NCBI GenBank assembly: GCA_903873965.1
Contig: CAIQQO010000109.1
Coordinates: forward strand, 1-51,798
Source: an uncultured bacterium
Lineage (GTDB): Bacteria > Chloroflexota > Anaerolineae > J036 > Brachytrichaceae
Direction: 5' to 3'
DNA: 51,798 bases
The stretch's first letter is position 1, and every line of letters starts with the position of its first letter. This document shows, in pieces, positions 51,637 to 51,798 of the stretch. The notes under the pieces were generated by a model. The model ran no database searches. It had not been told where the DNA came from and saw nothing but the letters and a program-made list of their open reading frames with translations. Position numbers and translations under genes: made by a program.

Positions 51637-51798
51637 CTATGTACCGCTGTACCCGCAATTCATCACACGCAGATTCGCAATTGAAAAGGCGATTAGAAGA
51701 ATGCCAAGAATCACCGAACCTGCGCCTGCCATGCCCATGTCAGCGTTGGTAAAAATGTCCTGATATATTTGCAGCATTAACACATTGGTCTGATTACC
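51637..51798 (-). CDS. C-terminal end of a MalF-type ABC permease (cut by the window end)
   Basis: Only 53 residues are visible, reading NQTNVLMLQIYQDIFTNADM, then GMAGAGSVILGILLIAFSIA and a short end before TAG. The LQIYxxxFxxxDMGxAGAxSV pattern is that of the last helices of MalF/UgpA-type permeases. It is directly upstream of the MalG-type gene on the minus strand. The rest, and any binding protein gene, lie beyond the window. Confidence 0.85.
   Translation of the reverse strand, partial: GNQTNVLMLQIYQDIFTNADMGMAGAGSVILGILLIAFSIANLRVMNCGYSGT

Noticed and set aside
1..51798. CRISPR arrays, prophage or intact insertion sequences
   Set aside because: No regularly spaced repeats, no transposase, integrase or phage genes were seen on either strand.

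Overview
The window looks like chromosome from an aerobic heterotrophic member of the Chloroflexota (Anaerolineae-like). This is inferred from gene content and not tested by any search. The pointers are an A2-type heme-copper oxidase operon, a mutasome cassette with a DUF6504-type small gene, many glycosidases beside uroporphyrinogen-decarboxylase-like proteins, and a lipoprotein transglycosylase with TPR repeats. I see 42 protein genes (two cut by the window edges), one tRNA-Gly, no rRNA, no CRISPR array and no intact mobile element.

Layout. (1) 1-3832: DNA-damage mutagenesis cassette, with the tail of an ImuB-like Y-family polymerase, a DUF6504-like small protein and DnaE2. (2) 3857-9614: an unrecognised probable TIM-barrel protein, a hydrophilic helical protein, an aldo/keto reductase and a lytic transglycosylase lipoprotein. 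(3) 9728-14083, minus strand: ilvE and leuB (branched-chain amino acids), tRNA-Gly(TCC), a small cluster of ATGTAAAA-type repeats, and typA. (4) 14387-22752: a zinc-ribbon/Coa1-like membrane protein, a minus-strand operon (GH38 alpha-mannosidase, mtnA, alpha/beta hydrolase) and a divergent second GH38 enzyme. (5) 22881-27848: cytochrome c oxidase operon ctaC-ctaD-ctaB, then a 38-residue membrane peptide gene, a subunit IV-like gene, ctaE and a membrane-anchored accessory protein. (6) 27930-37377: a compact plus-strand cluster that looks catabolic: GH106-like glycosidase, URO-D-like protein, GH127 enzyme, hotdog thioesterase, SAM methyltransferase, second URO-D-like protein, GyrI-like protein and zinc alcohol dehydrogenase. 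(7) 37374-49876: a probable potassium/sodium homeostasis locus: KdpD-like kinase, KdpE-like regulator, USP-like membrane protein, two close KimA/KUP-like permeases flanking an unknown protein, a P2C (Na,K-ATPase-type) P-type ATPase and two TrkA/RCK proteins. (8) 49966-51798: a VC0807-like membrane protein, then two converging permease genes of a sugar-type ABC importer, the second cut by the window end.

The most interesting unit is region 7. A KdpDE-like two-component system sits with no kdpFABC. Instead it adjoins paired KimA-like importers, an Na,K-ATPase-like pump that keeps the alpha-subunit ion-site residues at matching spacing, and paired RCK regulators. Clear hairpins or palindromes lie ahead of three of its genes. 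I propose it as a Kdp-independent K+-uptake/Na+-efflux module; its specificity and regulation are inference. Second is the URO-D/glycosidase cluster, where both URO-D-like proteins carry an HxC motif plus a distal His in place of the URO-D arginine motif, suggesting zinc-dependent methyl transfer and not heme synthesis.
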